Origin: Utricularia gibba
Lineage: Eukaryota > Streptophyta > Magnoliopsida > Lamiales > Lentibulariaceae
Length of the DNA: 40,366 bases
Reading direction: 5' to 3'
Assembly (NCBI GenBank): GCA_002189035.1
Contig: NEEC01000257.1
Location: 1 to 40,366 of the forward strand
In this document: positions 21,708-34,400 of the stretch, piece by piece
Layout: each line of letters opens with the position of its first letter
How positions within the stretch are numbered: the first letter of the stretch is position 1
Program-made: the position numbers and the translations under genes
Notes under the pieces: generated by a model
The model's database searches: none
What the model saw: the letters and a program-made list of their open reading frames with translations, nothing else
Told to the model about the DNA's origin: nothing

Positions 21708-23268
21708 AAAGTGATGTATTTATTATCGTTCGGTTTTCGGGGCTGCCTACATGGTTTTTCAAGGAACCGCTTCTCGTTTTGTGGCGGCCAGTCTCGCTGG
21801 GAACTTGGTCCTTGACCCGATTCTGTATGGCTCATGAGGTCAACTGGATGCAAATCGATTAAAAAAAATGATGCATTTGTTTAAATTACGATGTCACGTG
21901 CACCCCACATGATTTTTTCAACATACTTTATACATGAGGAGGCGGTCTTGGGGGCACTTGGAACCGGAAAAAGATCAGCTTAGGCCTTGGCCCAAAGTAA
22001 GTTGTAGCCCGGCAAAGAAAGTGATGTATTTATTAACGTTCGGTTTTCGGTGTTGCCTACATGGTTTTTCAAGGAACAGCTTCTCGTTTTGTGGCGGCCA
22101 GTCTCGCTGGGAACTTGGTCCTTGACCCGATTCTGTATGGCTCATGAGGTCAACTGGATGCAAATCGATTAAAAAAAAATGATGCATTTGTTTAAATTAT
22201 GATGTCACGTGCACCCCACATGATTTTTTTAACTACTTTATACATGAGGAGGCGGTCTTGGGGGCACTTGGAACCGGAAAAAGGTCAGCTTAGGCCTTGG
22301 CCCAAAGTAAGTTGTAGCCCGGCAAAGAAAGTGATGTATTTATTAACGTTCGGTTTTCGGTGTTGCCTACATGGTTTTTCAAGGAACAGCTTCTCGTTTT
22401 GTGGCGGCCAGTCTCGCTAGGAACTTGGTCCGGGCCCGCGATTCTTTATGGCTCATGAGGACAAAAGGATGCAAATCGATGAATACAATGTTGCATTTGT
22501 TTAAATTGCGATATCACGTGCACCCCACATGATTTTTTCAACAACTTACTTTATACTTGAGCAGGCGGTCTTTGGGTGCACTGGAACGGACAAAGGTAAG
22601 GTTTGGCTTGCACCGAGAGTTAGTTGTAGTCCGGCAAATAAAGTGATGTATTTATTATCGTTCGGTTTTCGGGGGCTGCCTACATGGTTTTTCAAGGAAC
22701 CGCTTCTCGTTTTGTGGCGGCCAGTCTCGCTGGGAACTTGGTCCTTGACCCCGATTCTGTATGGCTCATGAGGTCAACTGGATGCAAATCGATTAAAAAA
22801 AATGATGCATTTGTTTAAATTATGATGTCACGTGCACCCCACATGATTTTTTCAACAACTTACTTTATACTTGAGAAGGCGGTCTTTGGGTGCACTTGGA
22901 ACCGGAAAAAGATCAGCTTAGGCCTTGGCCCAAAGTAAGTTGTAGCCCGGCAAAGAAAGTGATGTATTTATTAACGTTCGGTTTTCGGTGTTGCCTACAT
23001 GGTTTTTCAAGGAACAGCTTCTCGTTTTGTGGCGGCCAGTCTCGCTAGGAACTTGGTCCGGGCCCGCGATTCTTTATGGCTCATGAGGACAAAAGGATGC
23101 AAATCGATGAAACAATGTTGCATTTGTTTAAATTGCGATATCACGTGCACCCCACATGATTTTTTCAACAACTTACTTTATACTTGAGCAGGCGGTCTTT
23201 GGGTGCACCTGGAACGGGACAAAGGTAAGGTTTGGCTTGCACCGAGAGTTAGTTGTAGTCCGGCAAAT
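21708..23268 (+). repeat. Pentamer 6 (alpha2-H-beta-alpha1-beta, 1561 bp)
   Basis: Monomers start at 21708 (alpha2), 22018 (hybrid), 22328 (beta), 22640 (alpha1-like with GATGC) and 22956 (beta). It matches pentamer 5 monomer for monomer, including GATGC in the fourth unit and GGTCAGC in the hybrid, so the two are likely neighbouring copies of one amplified pentamer. Confidence 0.87.
22018..22327 (+). repeat. Hybrid monomer H (beta 5' / alpha2-like 3')
   Basis: It has the same haplotype as the hybrid at 20458, with GGTCAGC, and a shortened AACTACTTTATACATGAGG after the T-run. Confidence 0.85.
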
Positions 23269-23894
23269 AAAGTGATGTATTTATTATCGTTCGGTTTTCG
23301 GGGGCTGCCTACATGGTTTTTCAAGGAACCGCTTCTCGTTTTGTGGCGGCCAGTCTCGCTGGGAACTTGGTCCTTGACCCCGATTCTGTATGGCTCATGA
23401 GGTCAACTGGATGCAAATCGATTAAAAAAAATGATGCATTTGTTTAAATTACGATGTCACACACCCACATGATTTTTTTAACAACATACTTTATACTGAG
23501 GAGGCGGTCTTGGGGGGCACTTGGAACCGGAAAAAAGGTCAGCTTAGGCCTTGGCCCAAAGTAAGTTGTAGCCCGGCAAAGAAAGTGATGTATTTATTAA
23601 CGTTCGGTTTTCGGTGTTGCCTACATGGTTTTTCAAGGAACAGCTTCTCGTTTTGTGGCGGCCAGTCTCGCTAGGAACTTGGTCCGGGCCCGCGATTCTT
23701 TATGGCTCATGAGGACAAAAGGATGCAAATCGATGAATACAATGTTGCATTTGTTTAAATTGCGATATCACGTGCACCCCACATGATTTTTTCAACAACT
23801 TACTTTATACTTGAGCAGGCGGTCTTTGGGGGCACCTGGAACGGGACAAAGGTAAGGTTTGGCTTGCACGAGAGTTAGTTGTAGTCCGGCAAAT
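23269..23894 (+). repeat. Dimer between pentamers, alpha2 with a hybrid-type 3' end
   Basis: An alpha2 (23269) is followed directly by beta (23582). The alpha2 copy carries GGTCAGC, which elsewhere marks hybrids, instead of GATCAGC. It therefore looks like a join of the 5' part of alpha2 to the 3' part of a hybrid, which would remove one monomer length. It also reads GATGTCACACACCCACATG, so the usual CACGTG palindrome is lost. Confidence 0.78.
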
Positions 23895-25439
23895 AAAGTG
23901 ATGTATTTATTATCGTTCGGTTTTCGGGGGCTGCCTACATGGTTTTTCAAGGAACCGCTTCTCGTTTTGTGGCGGCCAGTCTCGCTGGGAACTTGGTCCT
24001 TGACCCGATTCTGTATGGCTCATGAGGTCAACTGGATGCAAATCGATTAAAAAAAATGATGCATTTGTTTAAATTACGATGTCACGTGCCCCACATGATT
24101 TTTTAACAACTTACTTTATACTGAGGAGGCGGTCTTGGGGGGCACTTGGAACCGGAAAAAGATCAGCTTAGGCCTAAAGTAAGTTGTAGCCCGGCAAAGA
24201 AAGTGATGTATTTATTAACGTTCGGTTTTCGGTGTTGCCTACATGGTTTTTCAAGGAACAGCTTCTCGTTTTGTGGCGGCCAGTCTCGCTGGAACTTGGT
24301 CCTTGACCCCGATTCTGTATGGCTCATGAGGTCAACTGGATGCAAATCGATTAAAAAAAATGATGCATTTGTTTAAATTGATGTCACGTGCACCCACATG
24401 ATTTTTTAACAACTACTTTATACTGAGGAGGCGGTCTTTGGGGGGCACTTGGAACCGGAAAAAGGTCAGCTTAGGCCTTGGCCCAAAGTAAGTTGTAGCC
24501 CGGCAAAGAAAGTGATGTATTTATTAACGTTCGGTTTTCGGTGTTGCCTACATGGTTTTTCAAGGAACAGCTTCTCGTTTTGTGGCGGCCAGTCTCGCTA
24601 GGAACTTGGTCCGGGCCCCGATTCTTTATGGCTCATGAGGACAAAAGGATGCAAATCGATGAATACAATGTTGCATTTGTTTAAATTGCGATATCACGTG
24701 CACCCCACATGATTTTTTCAACAACTTACTTTATACTTGAGCAGGCGGTCTTTGGGTGCACCTGGAACGGGACAAAGGTAAGGTTTGGCTTGCCGAGAGT
24801 TAGTTGTAGTCCGGCAAATAAAGTGATGTATTTATTATCGTTCGGTTTTCGGGGCTGCCTACATGGTTTTTCAGGAACCGCTTCTCGTTTTGTGGCGGCC
24901 AGTCTCGCTGGGAACTTGGTCCTTGACCCCGATTCTGTATGGCTCATGAGGTCAACTGGATGCAAATCGATTAAAAAAAATGATCCATTTGTTTAAATTA
25001 TGATGTCACGTGCACCCCACATGATTTTTTCAACAACTTACTTTATACTTGAGAAGGCGGTCTTGGGTGCACTTGGAACCGGAAAAAGATCAGCTTAGGC
25101 TTGGCCCAAAGTAAGTTGTAGCCGGCAAAGAAAGTGATGTATTTATTAACGTTCGGTTTCGGTGTTGCCTACATGGTTTTTCAAGGAACAGCTTCTCGTT
25201 TTGTGGCGGCCAGTCTCGCTAGGAACTTGGTCCGGCCCGCGATTCTTTATGGCTCATGAGGACAAAAGGATGCAAATCGATGAATACAATGTTGCATTTG
25301 TTTAAATTGCGATATCACGTGCACCCACATGATTTTTTCAACAACTTACTTTATACTTGAGCAGGCGGTCTTTGGGTGCACCTGGAACGGGACAAAGGTA
25401 AGGTTTGGCTTGCCGAGAGTTAGTTGTAGTCCGGCAAAT
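23895..25439 (+). repeat. Pentamer 7 (alpha2-H-beta-alpha1-beta, 1545 bp)
   Basis: Monomers start at 23895 (alpha2), 24200 (hybrid), 24509 (beta), 24820 (alpha1 with GATCC) and 25131 (beta). The first unit lost TTGGCCC from GGCCTTGGCCCAAAG, and the two beta units share the shortened TTGCCGAGAG. Confidence 0.85.
24200..24508 (+). repeat. Hybrid monomer H (beta 5' / alpha2-like 3')
   Basis: The 5' part is beta to GAACAGC, then alpha from CTGGAAC onward, with GATGC, ATACTGAGGAGG, TTTGGGGGGCAC and GGTCAGC. Confidence 0.84.
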
Positions 25440-26989
25440 AAAGTGATGTATTTATTATCGTTCGGTTTTCGGGGCTGCCTACATGGTTTTTCAAGGAACC
25501 GCTTCTCGTTTTGTGGCGGCCAGTCTCGCTGGGAACTTGGTCCTTGACCCCGATTCTGTATGGCTCATGAGGTCAACTGGATGCAAATCGATTAAAAAAA
25601 TGATGCATTTGTTTAAATTACGATGTCACGTGCACCCCACATGATTTTTTTAACAACTTACTTTATACTGAGGAGGCGGTCTTGGGGGCACTTGGAACCG
25701 GAAAAAGATCAGCTTAGGCCTTGGCCCAAAGTAAGTTGTAGCCCGGCAAAGAAAGTGATGTATTTATTAACGTTCGGTTTTCGGTGTTGCCTACATGGTT
25801 TTTCAAGGAACAGCTTCTCGTTTTGTGGCGGCCAGTCTCGCTGGGAACTTGGTCCCCCCGATTCTTATGGCTCATGAGGTCAACTGGATGCAAATCGATT
25901 AAAAAATGATGCATTTGTTTAAATTGATGTCACGTGCACCCCACATGATTTTTTTAACAACTTACTTTATACTGAGAGGCGGTCTTTGGGGGGCACTTGG
26001 AACCGGAAAAAGGTCAGCTTAGGCTTGGCCCAAAGTAAGTTGTAGCCCGGCAAAGAAAGTGATGTATTTATTAACGTTCGGTTTTCGGTGTTGCCTACAT
26101 GGTTTTTCAAGGAACAGCTTCTCGTTTTGTGGCGGCCAGTCTCGCTAGGAACTTGGTCCGGGCCCGCGATTCTTTATGGCTCATGAGGACAAAAGGATGC
26201 AAATCGATGAATACAATGTTGCATTTGTTTAAATTGCGATATCACGTGCACCCACATGATTTTTTCAACAACTTACTTTATACTTGAGCAGGCGGTCTTT
26301 GGGTGCACCTGGAACGGGACAAAGGTAAGGTTGGCTTGCACCGAGAGTTAGTTGTAGTCCGGCAAATAAAGTGATGTATTTATTATCGTTCGGTTTTCGG
26401 GGCTGCCTACATGGTTTTTCAAGGAACCGCTTCTCGTTTTGTGGCGGCCAGTCTCGCTGGGAACTTGGTCCTTGACCCGATTCTGTATGGCTCATGAGGT
26501 CAACTGGATGCAAATCGATTAAAAAAAAGATCCATTTGTTTAAATTATGATGTCACGTGCACCCCACATGATTTTTTCAACAACTTACTTTATACTTGAG
26601 AAGGCGGTCTTGGGTGCACTTGGAACCGGAAAAAGATCAGCTTAGGCTTGGCCCAAAGTAAGTTGTAGCCCGGCAAAGAAAGTGATGTATTTATTAACGT
26701 TCGGTTTTCGGTGTTGCCTACATGGTTTTTCAAGGAACAGCTTCTCGTTTTGTGGCGGCCAGTCTCGCTAGGAACTTGGTCCGGGCCCGCGATTCTTTAT
26801 GGCTCATGAGGACAAAAGGATGCAAATCGATGAATACAATGTTGCATTTGTTTAAATTGCGATATCACGTGCACCCCACATGATTTTTTCAACTTACTTT
26901 ATACTTGAGCAGGCGGTCTTTGGGTGCACCTGGAACGGGACAAAGGTAAGGTTTGGCTTGCACCGAGAGTTAGTTGTAGTCCGGCAAAT
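25440..26989 (+). repeat. Pentamer 8 (alpha2-H-beta-alpha1-beta, 1550 bp)
   Basis: Monomers start at 25440 (alpha2), 25752 (hybrid), 26056 (beta), 26368 (alpha1) and 26679 (beta). The alpha2 has ACTTACTTTATACTGAGGAGG, a form intermediate between the alpha1 and alpha2 haplotypes. Confidence 0.85.
25752..26055 (+). repeat. Hybrid monomer H (beta 5' / alpha2-like 3')
   Basis: It is beta to GAACAGC, then alpha. The centre is disturbed: GGTCCCCCCGATTCTTATGG where alpha normally has GGTCCTTGACCCCGATTCTGTATGG. It carries GGTCAGC. Confidence 0.82.
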
Positions 26990-28491
26990 AAAGTGATGTA
27001 TTTATTATCGTTCGGTTTCGGGGGCTGCCTACATGGTTTTTCAAGGAACCGCTTCTCGTTTTGTGGCGGCCAGTCTCGCTGGGAACTTGGTCCCCCGATT
27101 CTGTATGGCTCATGAGGTCAACTGGATGCAAATCGATTAAAAAAATGATGCATTTGTTTAAATTACGATGTCACGTGCACCCACATGATTTTTTAACAAC
27201 TTACTTTATACTGAGGAGGCGGTCTTGGGGGGCACTTGGAACCGGAAAAGATCAGCTTAGGCCTGGCCCAAAGTAAGTTGTAGCCGGCAAAGAAAGTGAT
27301 GTATTTATTAACGTTCGGTTTTCGGTGTTGCCTACATGGTTTTTCAAGGAACAGCTTCTCGTTTTGTGGCGCCAAAAAAATATGGCTCATGAGGTCAACT
27401 GGATGCAAATCGATCATTTGTTTAAATTATGATGTCACGTGCACCCCACATGATTTTTAACAACTTACTTTATACTTGAGAGGCGGTCTTGGGGGCACTT
27501 GGAACGGAAAAGGTCAGCTTAGGCCTTGGCCCAAGTAAGTTGTAGCCCGGCAAAGAAAGTGATGTATTTATTAACGTTCGGTTTTCGGTGTTGCCTACAT
27601 GGTTTTTCAAGGAACAGCTTCTCGTTTTGTGGCGGCCAGTCTCGCTAGGAACTTGGTCCGGGCCCGCGATTCTTTATGGCTCATGAGGACAAAAGGATGC
27701 AAATCGATGAATACAATGTTGCATTTGTTTAAATTGCGATATCACGTGCACCCCACATGATTTTTTCAACAACTTACTTTATACTTGAAGGCGGTCTTTG
27801 GGTGCACCTGGAACGGGACAAAGGTAAGGTTTGGCTTGCAGAGAGTTAGTTGTAGTCCGGCAAATAAAGTGATGTATTTATTATCGTTCGGTTTTCGGGG
27901 GCTGCCTACATGGTTTTTCAAGGAACCGCTTCTCGTTTTTGGCGGCCAGTCTCGCTGGGAACTTGGTCCTTGACCCCGATTCTGTATGGCTCATGAGGTC
28001 AACTGGATGCAAATCGATTAAAAAAAATGATCCATTTGTTTAAATTATGATGTCACGTGCACCCCACATGATTTTTTCAACAACTTACTTTATACTTGAG
28101 AAGGCGGTCTTTGGGTGCACTTGGAACCGGAAAAAGATCAGCTTAGGCCTTGGCCCAAAGTAAGTTGTAGCCCGGCAAAGAAAGTGATGTATTTATTAAC
28201 GTTCGGTTTTCGGTGTTGCCTACATGGTTTTTCAAGGAACAGCTTCTCGTTTTGTGGCGGCCAGTCTCGCTAGGAACTTGGTCCGGCCCGCGATTCTTTA
28301 TGGCTCATGAGGACAAAAGGATGCAAATCGATGAATACAATGTTGCATTTGTTTAAATTGCGATATCACGTGCACCCACATGATTTTTCAACAACTTACT
28401 TTATACTTGAGCAGGCGGTCTTTGGGTGCACCTGGAACGGGACAAAGGTAAGGTTTGGCTTGCACCGAGAGTTAGTTGTAGTCCGGCAAAT
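26990..28491 (+). repeat. Pentamer 9, with internally deleted hybrid (1502 bp)
   Basis: Monomers start at 26990 (alpha2), 27293 (hybrid, 263 bp), 27556 (beta), 27866 (alpha1) and 28181 (beta). The order is intact, and the shorter length is explained by the rearranged hybrid. This is the last pentamer before a long run of plain dimers. Confidence 0.85.
27293..27555 (+). repeat. Internally deleted hybrid monomer (263 bp) with a displaced A-run
   Basis: It starts as beta (GAACAGC) and ends as alpha with GGTCAGC. About 38 bp between GCCA and TATGGCTC are missing and replaced by a run of A (27374-27380 is seven A). The A-run that normally follows ATCGATT is absent: the sequence reads AATCGATCATTTG. 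It is the shortest unit in the window. Confidence 0.85.
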
Positions 28492-31400
28492 AAAGTGATG
28501 TATTTATTATCGTTCGGTTTTCGGGGGCTGCCTACATGGTTTTTCAAGGAACCGCTTCTCGTTTGTGGCGGCCAGTCTCGCTGGGAACTTGGTCCTTGAC
28601 CCCGATTCTGTATGGCTCATGAGGTCAACTGGATGCAAATCGATTAAAAAAAATGATCCATTTGTTTAAATTATGATGTCACGTGCACCCCATGATTTTT
28701 TCAACAACTTACTTTATACTTGAGAAGGCGGTCTTTGGGTGCACTTGGAACCGGAAAAAGATCAGCTTAGGCCTTGGCCAAAGTAAGTTGTAGCCCGGCA
28801 AAGAAAGTGATGTATTTATTAACGTTCGGTTTTCGGTGTTGCCTACATGGTTTTTCAAGGAACAGCTTCTCGTTTTGTGGCGGCCAGTCTCGCTAGGAAC
28901 TTGGTCCGGGCCCGATTCTTTATGGCTCATGAGGACAAAAGGATGCAAATCGATGAATACAATGTTGCATTTGTTTAAATTGCGATATCACGTGCACCCC
29001 ACATGATTTTTTCAACAACTTACTTTATACTTGAGCAGGCGGTCTTTGGGTGCACCTGGAACGGGACAAAGGTAAGGTTTGGCTTGCACCGAGAGTTAGT
29101 TGTAGTCCGGCAAATAAAGTGATGTATTTATTATCGTTCGGTTTTCGGGGGCTGCCTACATGGTTTTTCAAGGAACCGCTTCTCGTTTTGTGGCGGCCAG
29201 TCTCGCTGGGAACTTGGTCCTTGACCCCGATTCTGTATGGCTCATGAGGTCAACTGGATGCAAATCGATTAAAAAAAAATGATCCATTTGTTTAAATTAT
29301 GATGTCACGTGCACCCACATGATTTTTTCAACAACTTACTTTATACTTGAGAGGCGGTCTTTGGGTGCACTTGGAACCGGAAAAAGATCAGCTTAGGCCT
29401 TGGCCCAAAGTAAGTTGTAGCCCGGCAAAGAAAGTGATGTATTTATTAACGTTCGGTTTTCGGTGTTGCCTACATGGTTTTTCAAGGAACAGCTTCTCGT
29501 TTTTGGCGGCCAGTCTCGCTAGGAACTTGGTCCGGGCCCGCGATTCTTTATGGCTCATGAGGACAAAAGGATGCAAATCGATGAATACAATGTTGCATTT
29601 GTTTAAATTGCGATATCACGTGCACCCCACATGATTTTTTCAACAACTTACTTTATACTTGAGCAGGCGGTCTTTGGGTGCACCTGGAACGGGACAAAGG
29701 TAAGGTTTGGCTTGCACGAGAGTTAGTTGTAGTCCGGCAAATAAAGTGATGTATTTATTATCGTTCGGTTTTCGGGGGCTGCCTACATGGTTTTTCAAGG
29801 AACCGCTTCTCGTTTTGTGGCGGCCAGTCTCGCTGGGAACTTGGTCCTTGACCCCGATTCTGTATGGCTCATGAGGTCAACTGGATGCAAATCGATTAAA
29901 AAAAATGATCCATTTGTTTAAATTATGATGTCACGTGCACCCCACATGATTTTTTCAACAACTTACTTTATACTTGAGAAGGCGGTCTTGGGTGCACTTG
30001 GAACCGGAAAAAGATCAGCTTAGGCCTTGGCCCAAAGTAAGTTGTAGCCCGGCAAAGAAAGTGATGTATTTATTAACGTTCGGTTTTCGGTGTTGCCTAC
30101 ATGGTTTTTCAAGGAACAGCTTCTCGTTTTGTGGCGGCCAGTCTCGCTAGGAACTTGGTCCGGCCCGCGATTCTTTATGGCTCATGAGGACAAAAGGATG
30201 CAAATCGATGAATACAATGTTGCATTTGTTTAAATTGCGATATCACGTGCACCCCACATGATTTTTTCAACAACTTACTTTATACTTGAGCAGGCGGTCT
30301 TTGGGTGCACCTGGAACGGACAAAGGTAAGGTTTGGCTTGCACCGAGAGTTAGTTGTAGTCCGGCAAATAAAGTGATGTATTTATTATCGTTCGGTTTTC
30401 GGGGGCTGCCTACATGGTTTTTCAAGAACCGCTTCTCGTTTTGTGGCGGCCAGTCTCGCTGGGAACTTGGTCCTTGACCCCGATTCTGTATGGCTCATGA
30501 GGTCAACTGGATGCAAATCGATTAAAAAAAATGATCCATTTGTTTAAATTATGATGTCACGTGCACCCCACATGATTTTTTCAACAACTTACTTTATACT
30601 TGAGAAGGCGGTCTTTGGGTGCACTTGGAACCGGAAAAAGATCAGCTTAGGCCTTGGCCCAAAGTAAGTTGTAGCCCGGCAAAGAAAGTGATGTATTTAT
30701 TAACGTTCGGTTTTCGGTGTTGCCTACATGGTTTTTCAAGGAACAGCTTCTCGTTTTGTGGCGGCCAGTCTCGCTAGGAACTTGGTCCGGCCCGCGATTC
30801 TTTATGGCTCATGAGGACAAAAGGATGCAAATCGATGAATACAATGTTGCATTTGTTTAAATTGCGATATCACGTGCACCCCACATGATTTTTTCAACAA
30901 CTTACTTTATACTTGAGCAGGCGGTCTTTGGGTGCACCTGGAACGGGACAAAGGTAAGGTTTGGCTTGCACCGAGAGTTAGTTGTAGTCCGGCAAATAAA
31001 GTGATGTATTTATTATCGTTCGGTTTTCGGGGGCTGCCTACATGGTTTTTCAAGGAACCGCTTCTCGTTTTGTGGCGGCCAGTCTCGCTGGGAACTTGGT
31101 CCTTGACCCCGATTCTGTATGGCTCATGAGGTCAACTGGATGCAAATCGATTAAAAAAAATGATCCATTTGTTTAAATTATGATGTCACGTGCACCCCAC
31201 ATGATTTTTTCAACAACTTACTTTATACTTGAGAAGGCGGTCTTGGGTGCACTTGGAACCGGAAAAAGATCAGCTTAGGCCTTGGCCCAAAGTAAGTTGT
31301 AGCCCGGCAAAGAAAGTGATGTATTTATTAACGTTCGGTTTTCGGTGTTGCCTACATGGTTTTTCAAGGAACAGCTTCTCGTTTTGTGGCGGCCAGTCTC

Positions 31401-34400
31401 GCTAGGAACTTGGTCCGGGCCCGCGATTCTTTATGGCTCATGAGGACAAAAGGATGCAAATCGATGAATACAATGTTTTTGTTTAAATTGCGATATCACG
31501 TGCACCCCACATGATTTTTTCAACAACTTACTTTATACTTGAGCAGGCGGTCTTTGGTGCACCTGGAACGGGACAAAGGTAAGGTTTGGCTTGCACGAGA
31601 GTTAGTTGTAGTCCGGCAAATAAAGTGATGTATTTATTATCGTTCGGTTTTCGGGGCTGCCTACATGGTTTTTCAGGAACCGCTTCTCGTTTGTGGCGGC
31701 CAGTCTCGCTGGGAACTTGGTCCTTGACCCCGATTCTGTATGGCTCATGAGGTCAACTGGATGCAAATCGATTAAAAAAAATGATCCATTTGTTTAAATT
31801 ATGATGTCACGTGCACCCCACATGATTTTTTCAACAACTTACTTTATACTTGAGAAGGCGGTCTTGGGTGCACTTGGAACCGGAAAAAGATCAGCTTAGG
31901 CCTTGGCCCAAAGTAAGTTGTAGCCCGGCAAAGAAAGTGATGTATTTATTAACGTTCGGTTTTCGGTGTTGCCTACATGGTTTTTCAAGGAACAGCTTCT
32001 CGTTTTGTGGCGGCCAGTCTCGCTAGGAACTTGGTCCGGCCCGCGATTCTTTATGGCTCATGAGGACAAAAGGATGCAAATCGATGAATACAATGTTGCA
32101 TTTGTTTAAATTGCGATATCACGTGCACCCACATGATTTTTTCAACAACTTACTTTATACTTGAGCAGGCGGTCTTTGGGTGCACCTGGAACGGGACAAA
32201 GGTAAGGTTTGGCTTGCACCGAGAGTTAGTTGTAGTCCGGCAAATAAAGTGATGTATTTATTATCGTTCGGTTTTCGGGGGCTGCCTACATGGTTTTTCA
32301 AGGAACCGCTTCTCGTTTGTGGCGGCCAGTCTCGCTGGGAACTTGGTCCTTGACCCCGATTCTGTATGGCTCATGAGGTCAACTGGATGCAAATCGATTA
32401 AAAAAAATGATCATTTGTTTAAATTATGATGTCACGTGCACCCCACATGATTTTTTCAACAACTTACTTTATACTTGAGAAGGCGGTCTTGGGTGCACTT
32501 GGAACCGGAAAAAGATCAGCTTAGGCCTTGGCCAAAGTAAGTTGTAGCCCGGCAAAGAAAGTGATGTATTTATTAACGTTCGGTTTTTCGGTGTTGCCTA
32601 CATGGTTTTTCAAGGAACAGCTTCTCGTTTTGTGGCGGCCAGTCTCGCTAGGAACTTGGTCCGGCCCGCGATTCTTTATGGCTCATGAGGACAAAAGGAT
32701 GCAAATCGATGAATACAATGTTGCATTTGTTTAAATTGCGATATCACGTGCACCCACATGATTTTTTCAACAACTTACTTTATACTTGAGCAGGCGGTCT
32801 TTGGGTGCACCTGGAACGGACAAAGGTAAGGTTTGGCTTGCACCGAGAGTTAGTTGTAGTCCGGCAAATAAAGTGATGTATTTATTATCGTTCGGTTTTC
32901 GGGGGCTGCCTACATGGTTTTTCAAGGAACCGCTTCTCGTTTTGTGGCGGCCAGTCTCGCTGGGAACTTGGTCCTTGACCCCGATTCTGTATGGCTCATG
33001 AGGTCAACTGGATGCAAATCGATTAAAAAAAATGATCCATTTGTTTAAATTATGATGTCACGTGCACCCCACATGATTTTTTCAACAACTTACTTTATAC
33101 TTGAGAAGGCGGTCTTTGGGTGCACTTGGAACCGGAAAAAGATCAGCTTAGGCCTTGGCCCAAAGTAAGTTGTAGCCCGGCAAAGAAAGTGATGTATTTA
33201 TTAACGTTCGGTTTTCGGTGTTGCCTACATGGTTTTTCAAGGAACAGCTTCTCGTTTTGTGGCGGCCAGTCTCGCTAGGAACTTGGTCCGGGCCCGCGAT
33301 TCTTTATGGCTCATGAGGACAAAAGGATGCAAATCGATGAATACAATGTTGCATTTGTTTAAATTGCGATATCACGTGCACCCACATGATTTTTTCAACA
33401 ACTTACTTTATACTTGAGCAGGCGGTCTTGGGTGCACTGGAACGGGACAAAGGTAAGGTTTGGCTTGCATCGAGAGTTAGTTGTAGTCCGGCAAATAAAG
33501 TGATGTATTTATTATCGTTCGGTTTTCGGGGGCTGCCTACATGGTTTTTCAAGGAACCGCTTCTCGTTTGTGGCGGCCAGTCTCGCTGGGAACTTGGTCC
33601 TTGACCCCGATTCTGTATGGCTCATGAGGTCAACTGGATGCAAATCGATTAAAAAAATGATCCATTTGTTTAAATTATGATGTCACGTGCACCCCACATG
33701 ATTTTTTCAACAACTTACTTTATACTTGAGAAGGCGGTCTTTGGGGCACTTGGAACCGGAAAAAGATCAGCTTAGGCCTTGGCCCAAAGTAAGTTGTAGC
33801 CCGGCAAAGAAAGTGATGTATTTATTAACGTTCGGTTTTCGGTGTTGCCTACATGGTTTTTCAAGGAACAGCTTCTCGTTTTGTGGCGGCCAGTCTCGCT
33901 AGGAACTTGGTCCGGGCCGCGATTCTTTATGGCTCATGAGGACAAAAGGATGCAAATCGATGAATACAATGTTGCATTTGTTTAAATTGCGATATCACGT
34001 GCACCCCACATGATTTTTTCAACAACTTACTTTATACTTGAGCAGGCGGTCTTTGGGTGCACCTGGAACGGGACAAAGGTAAGGTTTGGCTTGCACCGAG
34101 AGTTAGTTGTAGTCCGGCAAATAAAGTGATGTATTTATTATCGTTCGGTTTTCGGGGGCTGCCTACATGGTTTTTCAAGGAACCGCTTCTCGTTTTGTGG
34201 CGGCCAGTCTCGCTGGGAACTTGGTCCTTGACCCCGATTCTGTATGGCTCATGAGGTCAACTGGATGCAAATCGATTAAAAAAAATGATCCATTTGTTTA
34301 AATTATGATGTCACGTGCACCCCACATGATTTTTTCAACAACTTACTTTATACTTGAGAAGGCGGTCTTTGGGTGCACTTGGAACCGGAAAAAGATCAGC

